Assembly (NCBI GenBank): GCA_002705465.1
Contig: PAGS01000017.1
Coordinates: 1 to 13,964, forward strand
Length of the DNA: 13,964 bases
DNA from: Halieaceae bacterium
GTDB lineage: Bacteria > Pseudomonadota > Gammaproteobacteria > Pseudomonadales > Halieaceae
Direction of reading: 5' to 3'
Shown: piece after piece, positions 1-6,415 of the stretch
Layout of the letters: the number at the start of each line of letters is the position of its first letter
How positions within the stretch are numbered: position 1 is the first letter of the stretch
Program-made: the position numbers and the translations under genes
The notes under the pieces: model-generated
Seen by the model: only the letters and a program-made list of their open reading frames with translations
Databases searched by the model: none
Told to the model about the DNA's origin: nothing

Positions 1-26
1 ATTATTGCCTCTCCGGATGATTTGTT

Positions 27-41
27 ATGATGTTATATCAT
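27..41. promoter_or_regulatory. Small inverted repeat upstream of the MDR oxidoreductase
   Basis: The sequence ATGAT-GTTAT-ATCAT is a perfect inverted repeat with 5-base arms and a 5-base centre. It lies in the AT-rich leader 28 bases before the first start codon. It could be a repressor operator for the operon that follows, but arms this short in AT-rich DNA often arise by chance. No confident -35/-10 pair can be assigned in the 69 bases available. Confidence 0.2.
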
Positions 42-69
42 TAAGCTCTTTCAGCTGGCAAAGCCGCAC

Positions 70-1077
70 ATGACAGATAAACTTGACAACACAGTCGTCA
101 TTCTAGCCAAACGTCCTGAGGGTTTACCCAACCCCGAAGATTTTGCGCTTGAAAATCGACCTCTAGGCGATCGCCCATCAGATCAGGTGCGGTGTCAGAC
201 GCTTTATCTGTCTCTCGACCCCTACATGCGCTCGGTGATTGCGGGTAATCATATGGGGCATGGCGTGGATCCCGGTGACGTGGTCGCCGGGGAGGTTGTT
301 GCCAAAATCGTAGAAAGTGATGACGCAGACTGGCCGGTCGGCACGGTGGTGCGTTGCCACGGTGGCTGGCAGCAGTTCACCGACCAGCCACCTGAGGCTT
401 TGTCGCGGGTGCCTGCGGCGTTGAGTCGGCCTTCGCTGGCGCTGTCGATTTTGGGGATGCCCGGGCTGACCGCCTGGGCCGGTATAATTCAACAGGCCAA
501 AGTCCGCGAGAGCGATGTGGTGGTCATTCCCGCCGCGGTCGGCGGGGTCGGCGCGATGGCGGCACAGCTGTGCAAGCGCGCCGGTGCTACGACCATTGCG
601 ATTACCAGTGGCAGTGAAAAGCGGCGTATCGCCTCTGAAGTACTGGGCTACGATCACTGCATTGACCGCATCGACGAAGACCTTGCAGAGGCGCTGACGA
701 GGACTGCGCCGGCCGGCGTTTCTGTTTATTTTGATTTGGTGGGCGATCCCACGTTGACCACGGTGGCACAGCAGCTGTCGATTGGCGGTCGTGTAGTGCT
801 GTGTGGCCTGATCAAGGACTATAACGGCGACCACAAGACGACAGGCCCGCACCCGGGGTTGTGGATTACCAAGCGCGCGACGGTGACCGGGTTGGTGGTG
901 TACGACTACGAGTCGCATCGCCAGGCCTTCGAGGAGGAATTTGTGCCCCTCGCGGAGGCCGGTGAACTGGTGGGCAATGAAGACATACACGACGGGCTAG
1001 CCGCTGCCCCGGATGCGTTCTGCGATCTGATGCGTGGGCGTAATCATGGCAAGGTGGTGGTGCGAGTCAACGAGTAA
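70..1077 (+). CDS. MDR-family NADP-dependent oxidoreductase (zinc-independent)
   Basis: This 335-residue protein belongs to the medium-chain dehydrogenase/reductase superfamily, in the zinc-independent branch with prostaglandin/leukotriene reductases and bacterial CurA-like double-bond reductases. Those enzymes reduce activated C=C bonds with NADPH in the cytoplasm. The N-terminal GroES-like part carries the family motif LSLDPYMR (residues 48-54). The nucleotide-binding Rossmann loop is AAVGGVG (155-161), in place of the more usual AASGAVG. The tail ends in the typical GKVVVRV. Length is normal for the family. The ATG at 70 has no convincing Shine-Dalgarno site, but it fits the family's N-terminus. 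It is the first gene of a plus-strand operon, 33 bases ahead of the lyase gene. Its substrate is not visible. An enoyl or enone reduction step in the same pathway as its neighbours is an inference. Confidence 0.9.
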   Translation: MTDKLDNTVVILAKRPEGLPNPEDFALENRPLGDRPSDQVRCQTLYLSLDPYMRSVIAGNHMGHGVDPGDVVAGEVVAKIVESDDADWPVGTVVRCHGGWQQFTDQPPEALSRVPAALSRPSLALSILGMPGLTAWAGIIQQAKVRESDVVVIPAAVGGVGAMAAQLCKRAGATTIAITSGSEKRRIASEVLGYDHCIDRIDEDLAEALTRTAPAGVSVYFDLVGDPTLTTVAQQLSIGGRVVLCGLIKDYNGDHKTTGPHPGLWITKRATVTGLVVYDYESHRQAFEEEFVPLAEAGELVGNEDIHDGLAAAPDAFCDLMRGRNHGKVVVRVNE

Positions 1078-1110
1078 GCTGACCCGACACCCGTCAATAA
1101 GGAAAGCCTG

Positions 1111-2052
1111 ATGACACACATAACGATAAGCGAGGTCGGCCCCCGCGACGGTTTGCAGAGCGTCGACACGATCCTGTCGACCGAGGGCAAGCTTGCCTGG
1201 ATCGAAGCCGAGTACGGTGCGGGTGTCAGAGAGATCGAGGTCGGCTCCTTTGTCTCTCCAAAGCTGTTGCCGCAGATGGCTGACACGGCGGCGGTGGTCA
1301 AGGGAGCGCTTCGTCACAAAGATTTGGTGATTGCGGTGCTGGTGCCCAACCTGCGCGGCTGTGAGGCAGCGGTGGAGGCTGGTGCCCACAAAATTTCGAT
1401 TCCCCTGTCTTTGAGCGAGATCCATAGCATCAAAAATGTACGACGTGATCATGCGCAAATGCTCGAGCAGATCGCGGCCTGTCAGGCACTGGTCGATCAG
1501 GTGCCGGAGGCAGACCGCCCCGACTTCGAGGTCGGCCTATCGACGGCGTTTGGCTGCACGATTGAAGGTGCGGTAGCGGAGTCCTTCGTCATTGATATGG
1601 CGGAGCGAGTGCTGGGGCTGGGTGTTGCTGAAGTGGGTTTGTCTGATACCACCGGTATGGGTAACCCGGCTCAGCTGGAACGCTTGGTCACGGGCATCTG
1701 GCAACGCTGCGGCGAGTCTTATCTAACTGGTGTACATCTGCACAACACCCGGGGCCAGGGCCTGGCCAACGCGTTGCGCGCCGTCGAGTTGGGCATTACC
1801 ACCCTGGACAGTTCCCTCGGTGGCTTGGGCGGTTGCCCTTTTGCGCCCGGGGCCAGCGGTAATATCGTGACCGAAGACCTGGTGTTCATGCTCGAGTCGA
1901 TGGGCTACGACACGGGGATTGATCTAAAGGCGTTGCTGACTGTGCGGCAGGAGGTCGCCAAGCTGTTGCCGGAGGAAGAGTGGTTCGGCTTTACCGCGGC
2001 GGCAGGCTTACCCAAACATTTCGGTGACGTGCCGCTGCAGGAAGCTAGCTGA
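1111..2052 (+). CDS. Hydroxymethylglutaryl-CoA lyase-like DRE-TIM enzyme
   Basis: This 313-residue protein is of the HMG-CoA lyase type, which splits 3-hydroxy-3-methylglutaryl-CoA into acetyl-CoA and acetoacetate in the cytoplasm. PRDGLQ at 11-16 supplies the catalytic Arg12 and metal ligand Asp13. IEVGSFVSP contains Glu43, equivalent to human Glu72. The metal-binding His pair is His209/His211. The signature loop GGLGGCPFAPG has the catalytic Cys242, and Asn251 lies nine residues later, the same spacing as human Cys266/Asn275. One feature is non-classical: after the second His the sequence is HNTRGQ, where the human enzyme has HDTYGQ. This suggests a paralogue that may use another 3-hydroxyacyl-CoA. 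AAGGAAAG at 1099-1106 is a good ribosome site. The gene sits between an MDR reductase and an aldehyde dehydrogenase rather than in a standard leucine-degradation (liu) cluster. The symbol mvaB is withheld because the substrate is uncertain. Confidence 0.88.
   Translation: MTHITISEVGPRDGLQSVDTILSTEGKLAWIEAEYGAGVREIEVGSFVSPKLLPQMADTAAVVKGALRHKDLVIAVLVPNLRGCEAAVEAGAHKISIPLSLSEIHSIKNVRRDHAQMLEQIAACQALVDQVPEADRPDFEVGLSTAFGCTIEGAVAESFVIDMAERVLGLGVAEVGLSDTTGMGNPAQLERLVTGIWQRCGESYLTGVHLHNTRGQGLANALRAVELGITTLDSSLGGLGGCPFAPGASGNIVTEDLVFMLESMGYDTGIDLKALLTVRQEVAKLLPEEEWFGFTAAAGLPKHFGDVPLQEAS
2039..2044 (+). promoter_or_regulatory. Ribosome binding site deciding the aldehyde dehydrogenase start
   Basis: AGGAAG lies within the last codons of the lyase gene, nine bases ahead of the ATG at 2054. 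It favours that ATG over the in-frame ATG at 2024, which would add ten residues with no family match (MTCRCRKLAD). Confidence 0.6.
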
Positions 2053-2053
2053 C

Positions 2054-3499
2054 ATGGCGGCGTCGATGCTGCCGGTCCGCAACCCGCGAACCGGGGAGTG
2101 GGATCACGAGATTCCTATTACCTCGCCTGAGGATATCTCATCGATTACCACCGCTTTGCGTGCAGCGCAGGCCCAGTGGGTCGCGATGGGTGCATCCGGC
2201 CGCGCGGCGTGCCTGAACCGGTTTGCCGACGCGGTGATGGCCGAGGTCGGCCCGCTGGGGCAGGCGCTCTCAATTGACACCGGCCGATCAACCTTCGCTC
2301 AGTTTGAGGCGATTAAGTCCGTTGAGCTGATTCGCTTGTGGGCCGAGCGTGCGGGGCCCATTCTTGATGAACTGGCGGGCGCGGGTCAGTCTGGTCAGGT
2401 CCCCACCGTCCATTATCAGCACCGGCTAATTCCCTATCAGGTTGTCGCGGTGATCAGTCCCTGGAATGTGCCACTGTTGCTCGCCATGATCGACAGCCTT
2501 GCGGCGCTCTCTGCGGGCTGCTCGGTATTGCTGAAGCCATCTGAGGTCACGCCACGATTTATCGAACCATTACAGCGCGCACTCGACGCAGTACCCGAAT
2601 TGGCGGCGGTGCTACGCATTGTCACCGGCGGCCCTGAAACCGGAAAGGCGATGATCGAGCAGGTGGACGCCGTCTGTTTTACGGGTAGCGTAAAAACCGG
2701 TCGGCAGGTCAGTCAGCAAGCCGCAGCTTGCTTTATTCCCGCGTTTCTCGAGCTTGGCGGCAAGGACCCCGCTATCGTCCTACCCGATGCCGACATTCTC
2801 CTCGCCGCCCGCGCGATTATTCGCAGCGCGATCGGCATGACAGGACAGGCCTGTCAGTCGCTCGAGCGTGTTTATTGCCACGAGAGCATTGCCGAGCCTT
2901 TTGCCAAAGAGCTCCTCGCACAGCTCAAGGTGCTGTCCTTAACCTGTACCGAAGACGGTGCTGGCGATATCGCGCCGCTGATTTTTGAGCGACAGGTGGA
3001 GACTATACAGGCGCAGGTCGACGACGCGCTGGCGAAGGGCGCGACTTGCTTGCTGGGCGGCGAACCTGTGCAGGCGGGAGGAGTCTGGTATCCCCCGACG
3101 CTCCTTACCAACGTGAACCACGACATGCTGATCATGCAGGACGAGACGTTTGGTCCTGTGATTCCTGTTGTCATTTATGGCGATGTGGAAGAGGCCGTCA
3201 CGCTTGCCAATGATTCTGCTTTTGGACTTTCTGCGGCGGTGTTCTCTGCCGACACTGACGCCGCGAAGGCCGTCGCCGAGCGTCTTCAGGTCGGCGCCAT
3301 CAGTATCAACGACGCCTCGCTAACCGGCATCGTCAACGACGTGGAAAAAAACAGCTTTCGGTTTTCCGGCATGGGCGGGTCGCGTATGGGGCCCGCCGGA
3401 CTGACCCGATTTTTGCGCAAGCGCGCCTTGCTCATCCAGACCGGTGAGCCGGCACCCGTGCAATTGTTTTCAGATACCGCCCAAGACACAACACCCTAG
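2054..3499 (+). CDS. NAD(P)-dependent aldehyde dehydrogenase
   Basis: This 481-residue aldehyde dehydrogenase superfamily enzyme oxidises an aldehyde to the acid with NAD(P)+ in the cytoplasm. Numbered from the ATG at 2054, the oxyanion Asn138 lies in SPWNVP and the cofactor-binding Lys161 in KPSE. The general-base Glu233 lies in LELGGKDP and the nucleophile Cys267 in GQACQS. The second cofactor motif QDETFGP is at 362-368. The 34-residue spacing between Glu233 and Cys267 is canonical, and overall length is normal. The start follows the lyase stop codon by one base and has its own AGGAAG site, so the two genes are almost certainly cotranscribed and translationally coupled. An alternative ATG at 2024 would overlap the lyase gene and is less likely. 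Substrate specificity cannot be read from the sequence. The operon suggests an aldehyde intermediate of the same pathway. Confidence 0.93.
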   Translation: MAASMLPVRNPRTGEWDHEIPITSPEDISSITTALRAAQAQWVAMGASGRAACLNRFADAVMAEVGPLGQALSIDTGRSTFAQFEAIKSVELIRLWAERAGPILDELAGAGQSGQVPTVHYQHRLIPYQVVAVISPWNVPLLLAMIDSLAALSAGCSVLLKPSEVTPRFIEPLQRALDAVPELAAVLRIVTGGPETGKAMIEQVDAVCFTGSVKTGRQVSQQAAACFIPAFLELGGKDPAIVLPDADILLAARAIIRSAIGMTGQACQSLERVYCHESIAEPFAKELLAQLKVLSLTCTEDGAGDIAPLIFERQVETIQAQVDDALAKGATCLLGGEPVQAGGVWYPPTLLTNVNHDMLIMQDETFGPVIPVVIYGDVEEAVTLANDSAFGLSAAVFSADTDAAKAVAERLQVGAISINDASLTGIVNDVEKNSFRFSGMGGSRMGPAGLTRFLRKRALLIQTGEPAPVQLFSDTAQDTTP

Positions 3500-3555
3500 G
3501 GGTTGGGCGCTCCGTCAGCGTAGAGGTGTCGCTAAGGTGTGACAGTCACTCGCCG

Positions 3556-4833
3556 TTAGGAAACGAAGCCGTAAAGCACCCCGGCAATCTTGCGCAGCTG
3601 AATTTCTTCAGCTCCTTCGGTGATGCGATACCGTCGATGGTGCCGGTAGATGTGCTCGAAGGGTTTGTGCCGCGAATAGCCGATACCGCCGTGAAATTGC
3701 ATCGCGGTATCAGCGGCATCACACACCAGACGGTTGGCGCGGTAGTTACACATCGAGACTTTATCAGTCAGTTTTTTAGCCACGTCGACTTTATCCATTT
3801 GGTCCATCTGCGCCGCGGTTTTATAAATCAACAGCCGCAGCATTTCCGCCTCGGTTTGTAGCTCCACCAGGGGGAACTGTATGCCCTGATTGGTAGAGAG
3901 TGGCTTGCCAAAAGGAGCTCTTTCCTTGGTGTAGACAAAGGTTTCATTAAGACAGTACTGGGCGGCACCCAGAGACGAGGCGGCCTGGCGAATACGACTC
4001 TCGTGCACAAAATGCATGGCGACCCGCAGCCCCTGGTCGACATCGCCCAACACATCGCTATCCGGGACGAACACTTCTTTCAGGGTGCAGTGCGGGTGGT
4101 CCGTCGGCATGTTGAAGGTCCACAGGTATTCTCCGATTTCAAATCCGGCCGCGTGCGTGGGGGTCACAAAACAGCCGATCCCATTGGGGCTGCCATCCTC
4201 ACCGGCGTGTCGCGCGAATACCAGCACATGGCTGGCCTTATGCAGGCCGGTGGTCCACATTTTCTCGCCCGTAATCGACCAGCCATCGACGCCGTCACGC
4301 GTGGTGCGCTCGGCCCGCGTTTCCATCCAGGTGGCGTCCGAGCCATGCGCCGCCTCGGTCAGACCGAAGCACCAACCCATCTCTCCTTGCAGCAGGGGCT
4401 CCATCCATCTTGACTGCTGATCTGCCGTACCGAAGTCGCGCAGCATCATAGGCGTCATCAAATTGCCAACGATCGAGGTTTCGTTCTGTAGATCGTTGTG
4501 CAGTCCTAGACCCTTACTGGCGAGATACTCCCGGATGCGCGCCATCGCGAGATTGCTGCCATTCTGCCCACCAAATTCTTCGGGCAGCGCGTAGCGAAAG
4601 TGCCCGGCTGCATCGGCCCGCCGACGCATTTCCTTTAGCAGCGCCTCCCAATCCTCGCGGGGCAAGCCGTCGCGATCCCAATCCGTGCGCGCATGCTCCC
4701 GGCGGTGGTCAAAGAAGCGGATGTTGTCATCCTGTGCTTCGAGAGGTTTGATCTCGCGTTCGATGAAATCGTCGAGCACGACGAGGTAGTCCTCGATGGG
4801 CTTGGGGATATCGAATAGAAAAGGCTGGCTCAT
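3556..4833 (-). CDS. Acyl-CoA dehydrogenase
   Basis: This 425-residue flavoprotein of the acyl-CoA dehydrogenase family inserts a 2,3-double bond in an acyl-CoA and passes electrons to ETF. The middle-domain signature CFGLTEAAHGSD (155-166) binds FAD and substrate. ITGEKMWTTG follows at 187-196. Near the C-terminus HGGIGY (381-386) and ITEGAEEIQ (404-412) carry the expected catalytic base, Glu406, at the position of the medium-chain enzyme's YEG motif. A long N-terminal segment with DHRREHARTDW (42-52) marks a subfamily common in proteobacteria and actinobacteria that degrade unusual acids. The ATG is preceded by GAGG (4839-4842) with a 5-base gap. It lies 121 bases downstream of the DUF6285 gene on the same strand and is probably the last gene of that operon. 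The substrate is unknown. Context suggests it works with the APH-type kinase. Confidence 0.92.
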   Translation of the reverse strand: MSQPFLFDIPKPIEDYLVVLDDFIEREIKPLEAQDDNIRFFDHRREHARTDWDRDGLPREDWEALLKEMRRRADAAGHFRYALPEEFGGQNGSNLAMARIREYLASKGLGLHNDLQNETSIVGNLMTPMMLRDFGTADQQSRWMEPLLQGEMGWCFGLTEAAHGSDATWMETRAERTTRDGVDGWSITGEKMWTTGLHKASHVLVFARHAGEDGSPNGIGCFVTPTHAAGFEIGEYLWTFNMPTDHPHCTLKEVFVPDSDVLGDVDQGLRVAMHFVHESRIRQAASSLGAAQYCLNETFVYTKERAPFGKPLSTNQGIQFPLVELQTEAEMLRLLIYKTAAQMDQMDKVDVAKKLTDKVSMCNYRANRLVCDAADTAMQFHGGIGYSRHKPFEHIYRHHRRYRITEGAEEIQLRKIAGVLYGFVS

Positions 4834-4938
4834 ACGTGCCTCAATGGTGGTATCTCTGCTTCAGCTGCAAGTCTGACACCGCGGTAAGGAAAATTAGTAA
4901 GAAGCGATCTTTCGCGGATGCTGCGCCTCATAAAGGAT

Positions 4939-4955
4939 AAGGCTTCGTGTGCCTT
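4939..4955 (-). terminator. Weak hairpin after the DUF6285 gene
   Basis: AAGGC and GCCTT form a 5-base-pair stem with a 7-base loop that starts at the DUF6285 stop codon. On the minus strand it is followed by ATCCTTTAT, a poor T-tract. It may attenuate transcription into the acyl-CoA dehydrogenase gene, but it is too weak to call a true terminator. The rest of the 121-base gap shows no clear promoter. Confidence 0.2.
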
Positions 4956-5362
4956 CACGATTCATCTCGCCATTTTTCCTCGGCGACTTTACGGCTGGCA
5001 TAGCGGGGGTTATTGATCGCGGCGACCAGAAGCTGCCGCTTTTTCAGGTAGTCAAAGAAGTGGCTGTCAGTGTTGATTTCTCTTGCTGCGAGTGCCCGAG
5101 AGAGTTGCTGTGGCGCGGTGCTTGGCTCTGCTTCACCGGGGAGCCATTGCTGCGCGGCGGCGGCGTCCAGTGCTGTCAGCTCCGGGCCGAGTTGCTGTTC
5201 TCGCTCGATGATGCCTAGCACGTTGGCGGCCACGCGGGCGTTAAATTGATCGCGTCCGGATAGCGCGGGCAGCGCGCTGTCCATCAGGAACCCTTTGACC
5301 GCTTTCAGTAACTCCGAGACGGTGACGTCAGAGGCAGTTCTTTGCTCGCTGTCGTGACTCAT
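4955..5362 (-). CDS. DUF6285 domain protein, probable partner of the phosphotransferase
   Basis: This 135-residue protein matches, from memory, the small DUF6285 family found next to APH-fold phosphotransferase genes in acid-degradation clusters. The characteristic stretch is an amphipathic N-terminal helix with LLKAVKGFLMDSALPAL, then GRDQFNARVAANVLGIIERE. The rest is helical and charged. There is no signal peptide or membrane segment, so it should be cytoplasmic. I chose the ATG at 5362: it overlaps the kinase TGA as ATGA, and GGAA lies at a normal distance upstream. The in-frame ATG at 5374 has a poorly placed site. The biochemical role of the family is not established as far as I know. 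By analogy with the small LvaB protein needed by the LvaA kinase, it may form a complex with its neighbour. That is inference. Confidence 0.8.
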   Translation of the reverse strand: MSHDSEQRTASDVTVSELLKAVKGFLMDSALPALSGRDQFNARVAANVLGIIEREQQLGPELTALDAAAAQQWLPGEAEPSTAPQQLSRALAAREINTDSHFFDYLKKRQLLVAAINNPRYASRKVAEEKWRDES

Positions 5363-6372
5363 GCGTTTTTCCATTCTTCTATTAATAGCAGGATATCGAG
5401 TTCTGCTTCCGAACGCCGGCGCGCCACCGCGGCGCGCTCCACGTCGCCGTTACCGCTATGCCACAGTGCGCCCATGGTCTGGCAGACCAAGCCCCAACTG
5501 AGTGCTGCGAAGATTTCCCAATAGCGGATGGTAGACAGCTCAGGCGTCCACCCCGCCGTCGACGCATAGCCGGCGATCAGCTCATCGTATTCGCCAAATC
5601 CACCCACGGGCTTGTGGAGCTGCCCGAATCGCCAGACATTGGCGCAGAGATATCCCAGATCTTCCTCTGCCGGGCCTTGGTGTGTGAGTTCCCAGTCGAG
5701 CACGCCTGCCAGACCCTGTTCGTCGACCAGCAGGTTGCCCGTGCGGAAATCACCGTGCAGGAGCACACAGGGTGCCTCGTTTGGCGCATGATCAATGAGC
5801 CAGTTCAACCCGAATTGCATCACCGGAGAGATATCGCCATATGCGTGCAGTCGCTTTTGCGCCGCGACAAAGCGCTTGTCCAGTGTTGAGGGGCCAATAT
5901 TGGCCGGGAGGAGTGAGCAGTCGACGCGGTGAATGCGCCCGAGTGCCTCGCCACATTGAAACGCCAGCCGGCTCCGCGAGACTTCATAAGCATCGTCAAC
6001 CAGCCATTTCTGCGGGATGCTCTCACCGGGAATAAAGCCCATCACAAAGGCCTCGCCAATGGGGTGCGAGGCGTCAAAGACTGCGTGGATTTCTGGGACG
6101 GGCACTGACGTTGATGTCACCAGTTGTATGACTGCCGCCTCATCCACCAGCGACAGTCCGAGAATATTGCCCTCCAACTGATCAATAGAGTCGGCCGAGA
6201 ACGGCCGTCGCCGCAGGATCAGTGGTGTGCTGCCCCACATCAACCGCCAAGTCTCATTGTTGGCGCCGCCTGACAATCTCTCGAGCTGCATCACCTGCTC
6301 GCCAGGTACCTCACCAGCGAGGCATTCGGTCAACGCGCTATTGAGTAGTGCCGTCAGTTGATCAGAGGACAT
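5359..6372 (-). CDS. APH-fold phosphotransferase family protein (ACAD10/11- or LvaA-like kinase)
   Basis: This 337-residue protein, counted from the ATG at 6372, has the aminoglycoside-phosphotransferase / choline-kinase fold. SGGANNETW (34-42) is the ATP-binding loop. VLLHGDFRTGNLL contains the catalytic loop HGDFRTGN (206-213) with catalytic Asp208. VLDWE has the magnesium-binding Asp226, and the typical GPAEEDLGY follows. This subgroup occurs in acyl-CoA metabolism: the bacterial LvaA and the N-terminal domain of ACAD10/ACAD11 phosphorylate 4-hydroxyacyl-CoA. Antibiotic resistance is not suggested by the context. A GTG at 6393 would add seven residues but has no ribosome site. The downstream DUF6285 gene overlaps it by ATGA, and a saccharopine-dehydrogenase-like gene precedes it by 43 bases. 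The true acceptor is unknown; hydroxyacyl-CoA kinase activity is an inference from family and neighbours. Confidence 0.87.
   Translation of the reverse strand: MSSDQLTALLNSALTECLAGEVPGEQVMQLERLSGGANNETWRLMWGSTPLILRRRPFSADSIDQLEGNILGLSLVDEAAVIQLVTSTSVPVPEIHAVFDASHPIGEAFVMGFIPGESIPQKWLVDDAYEVSRSRLAFQCGEALGRIHRVDCSLLPANIGPSTLDKRFVAAQKRLHAYGDISPVMQFGLNWLIDHAPNEAPCVLLHGDFRTGNLLVDEQGLAGVLDWELTHQGPAEEDLGYLCANVWRFGQLHKPVGGFGEYDELIAGYASTAGWTPELSTIRYWEIFAALSWGLVCQTMGALWHSGNGDVERAAVARRRSEAELDILLLIEEWKNA
5367..5372 (-). promoter_or_regulatory. Ribosome binding site for DUF6285, inside the kinase gene
   Basis: GGAAAA on the minus strand lies within the last codons of the phosphotransferase gene. Its GGA core is seven bases before the ATG at 5362. 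Together with the ATGA stop/start overlap it indicates translational coupling of the two genes. Confidence 0.5.
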
Positions 6373-6415
6373 GGGGCATAACGTTCCGGGCACACTGCGT
6401 AAGGCGGGGCAGCGG

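Noticed and set aside
178..990. Long minus-strand open frame of 270 codons
   Set aside because: It lies wholly opposite the MDR oxidoreductase, which has clear family motifs. The opposite product is Arg/His-rich with no recognisable domain, typical of a shadow frame in GC-rich DNA.
3500..3555. Terminator between the convergent aldehyde dehydrogenase and acyl-CoA dehydrogenase genes
   Set aside because: GTGAC-A-GTCAC at about 3538-3548 is a palindrome with a one-base centre, which cannot form a normal hairpin loop. There is no T-tract.
5359..6372. Aminoglycoside resistance gene
   Set aside because: The APH fold is present, but the subgroup and the operon with acyl-CoA enzymes and DUF6285 point to acyl-CoA metabolism. 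Nothing suggests a mobile resistance cassette.
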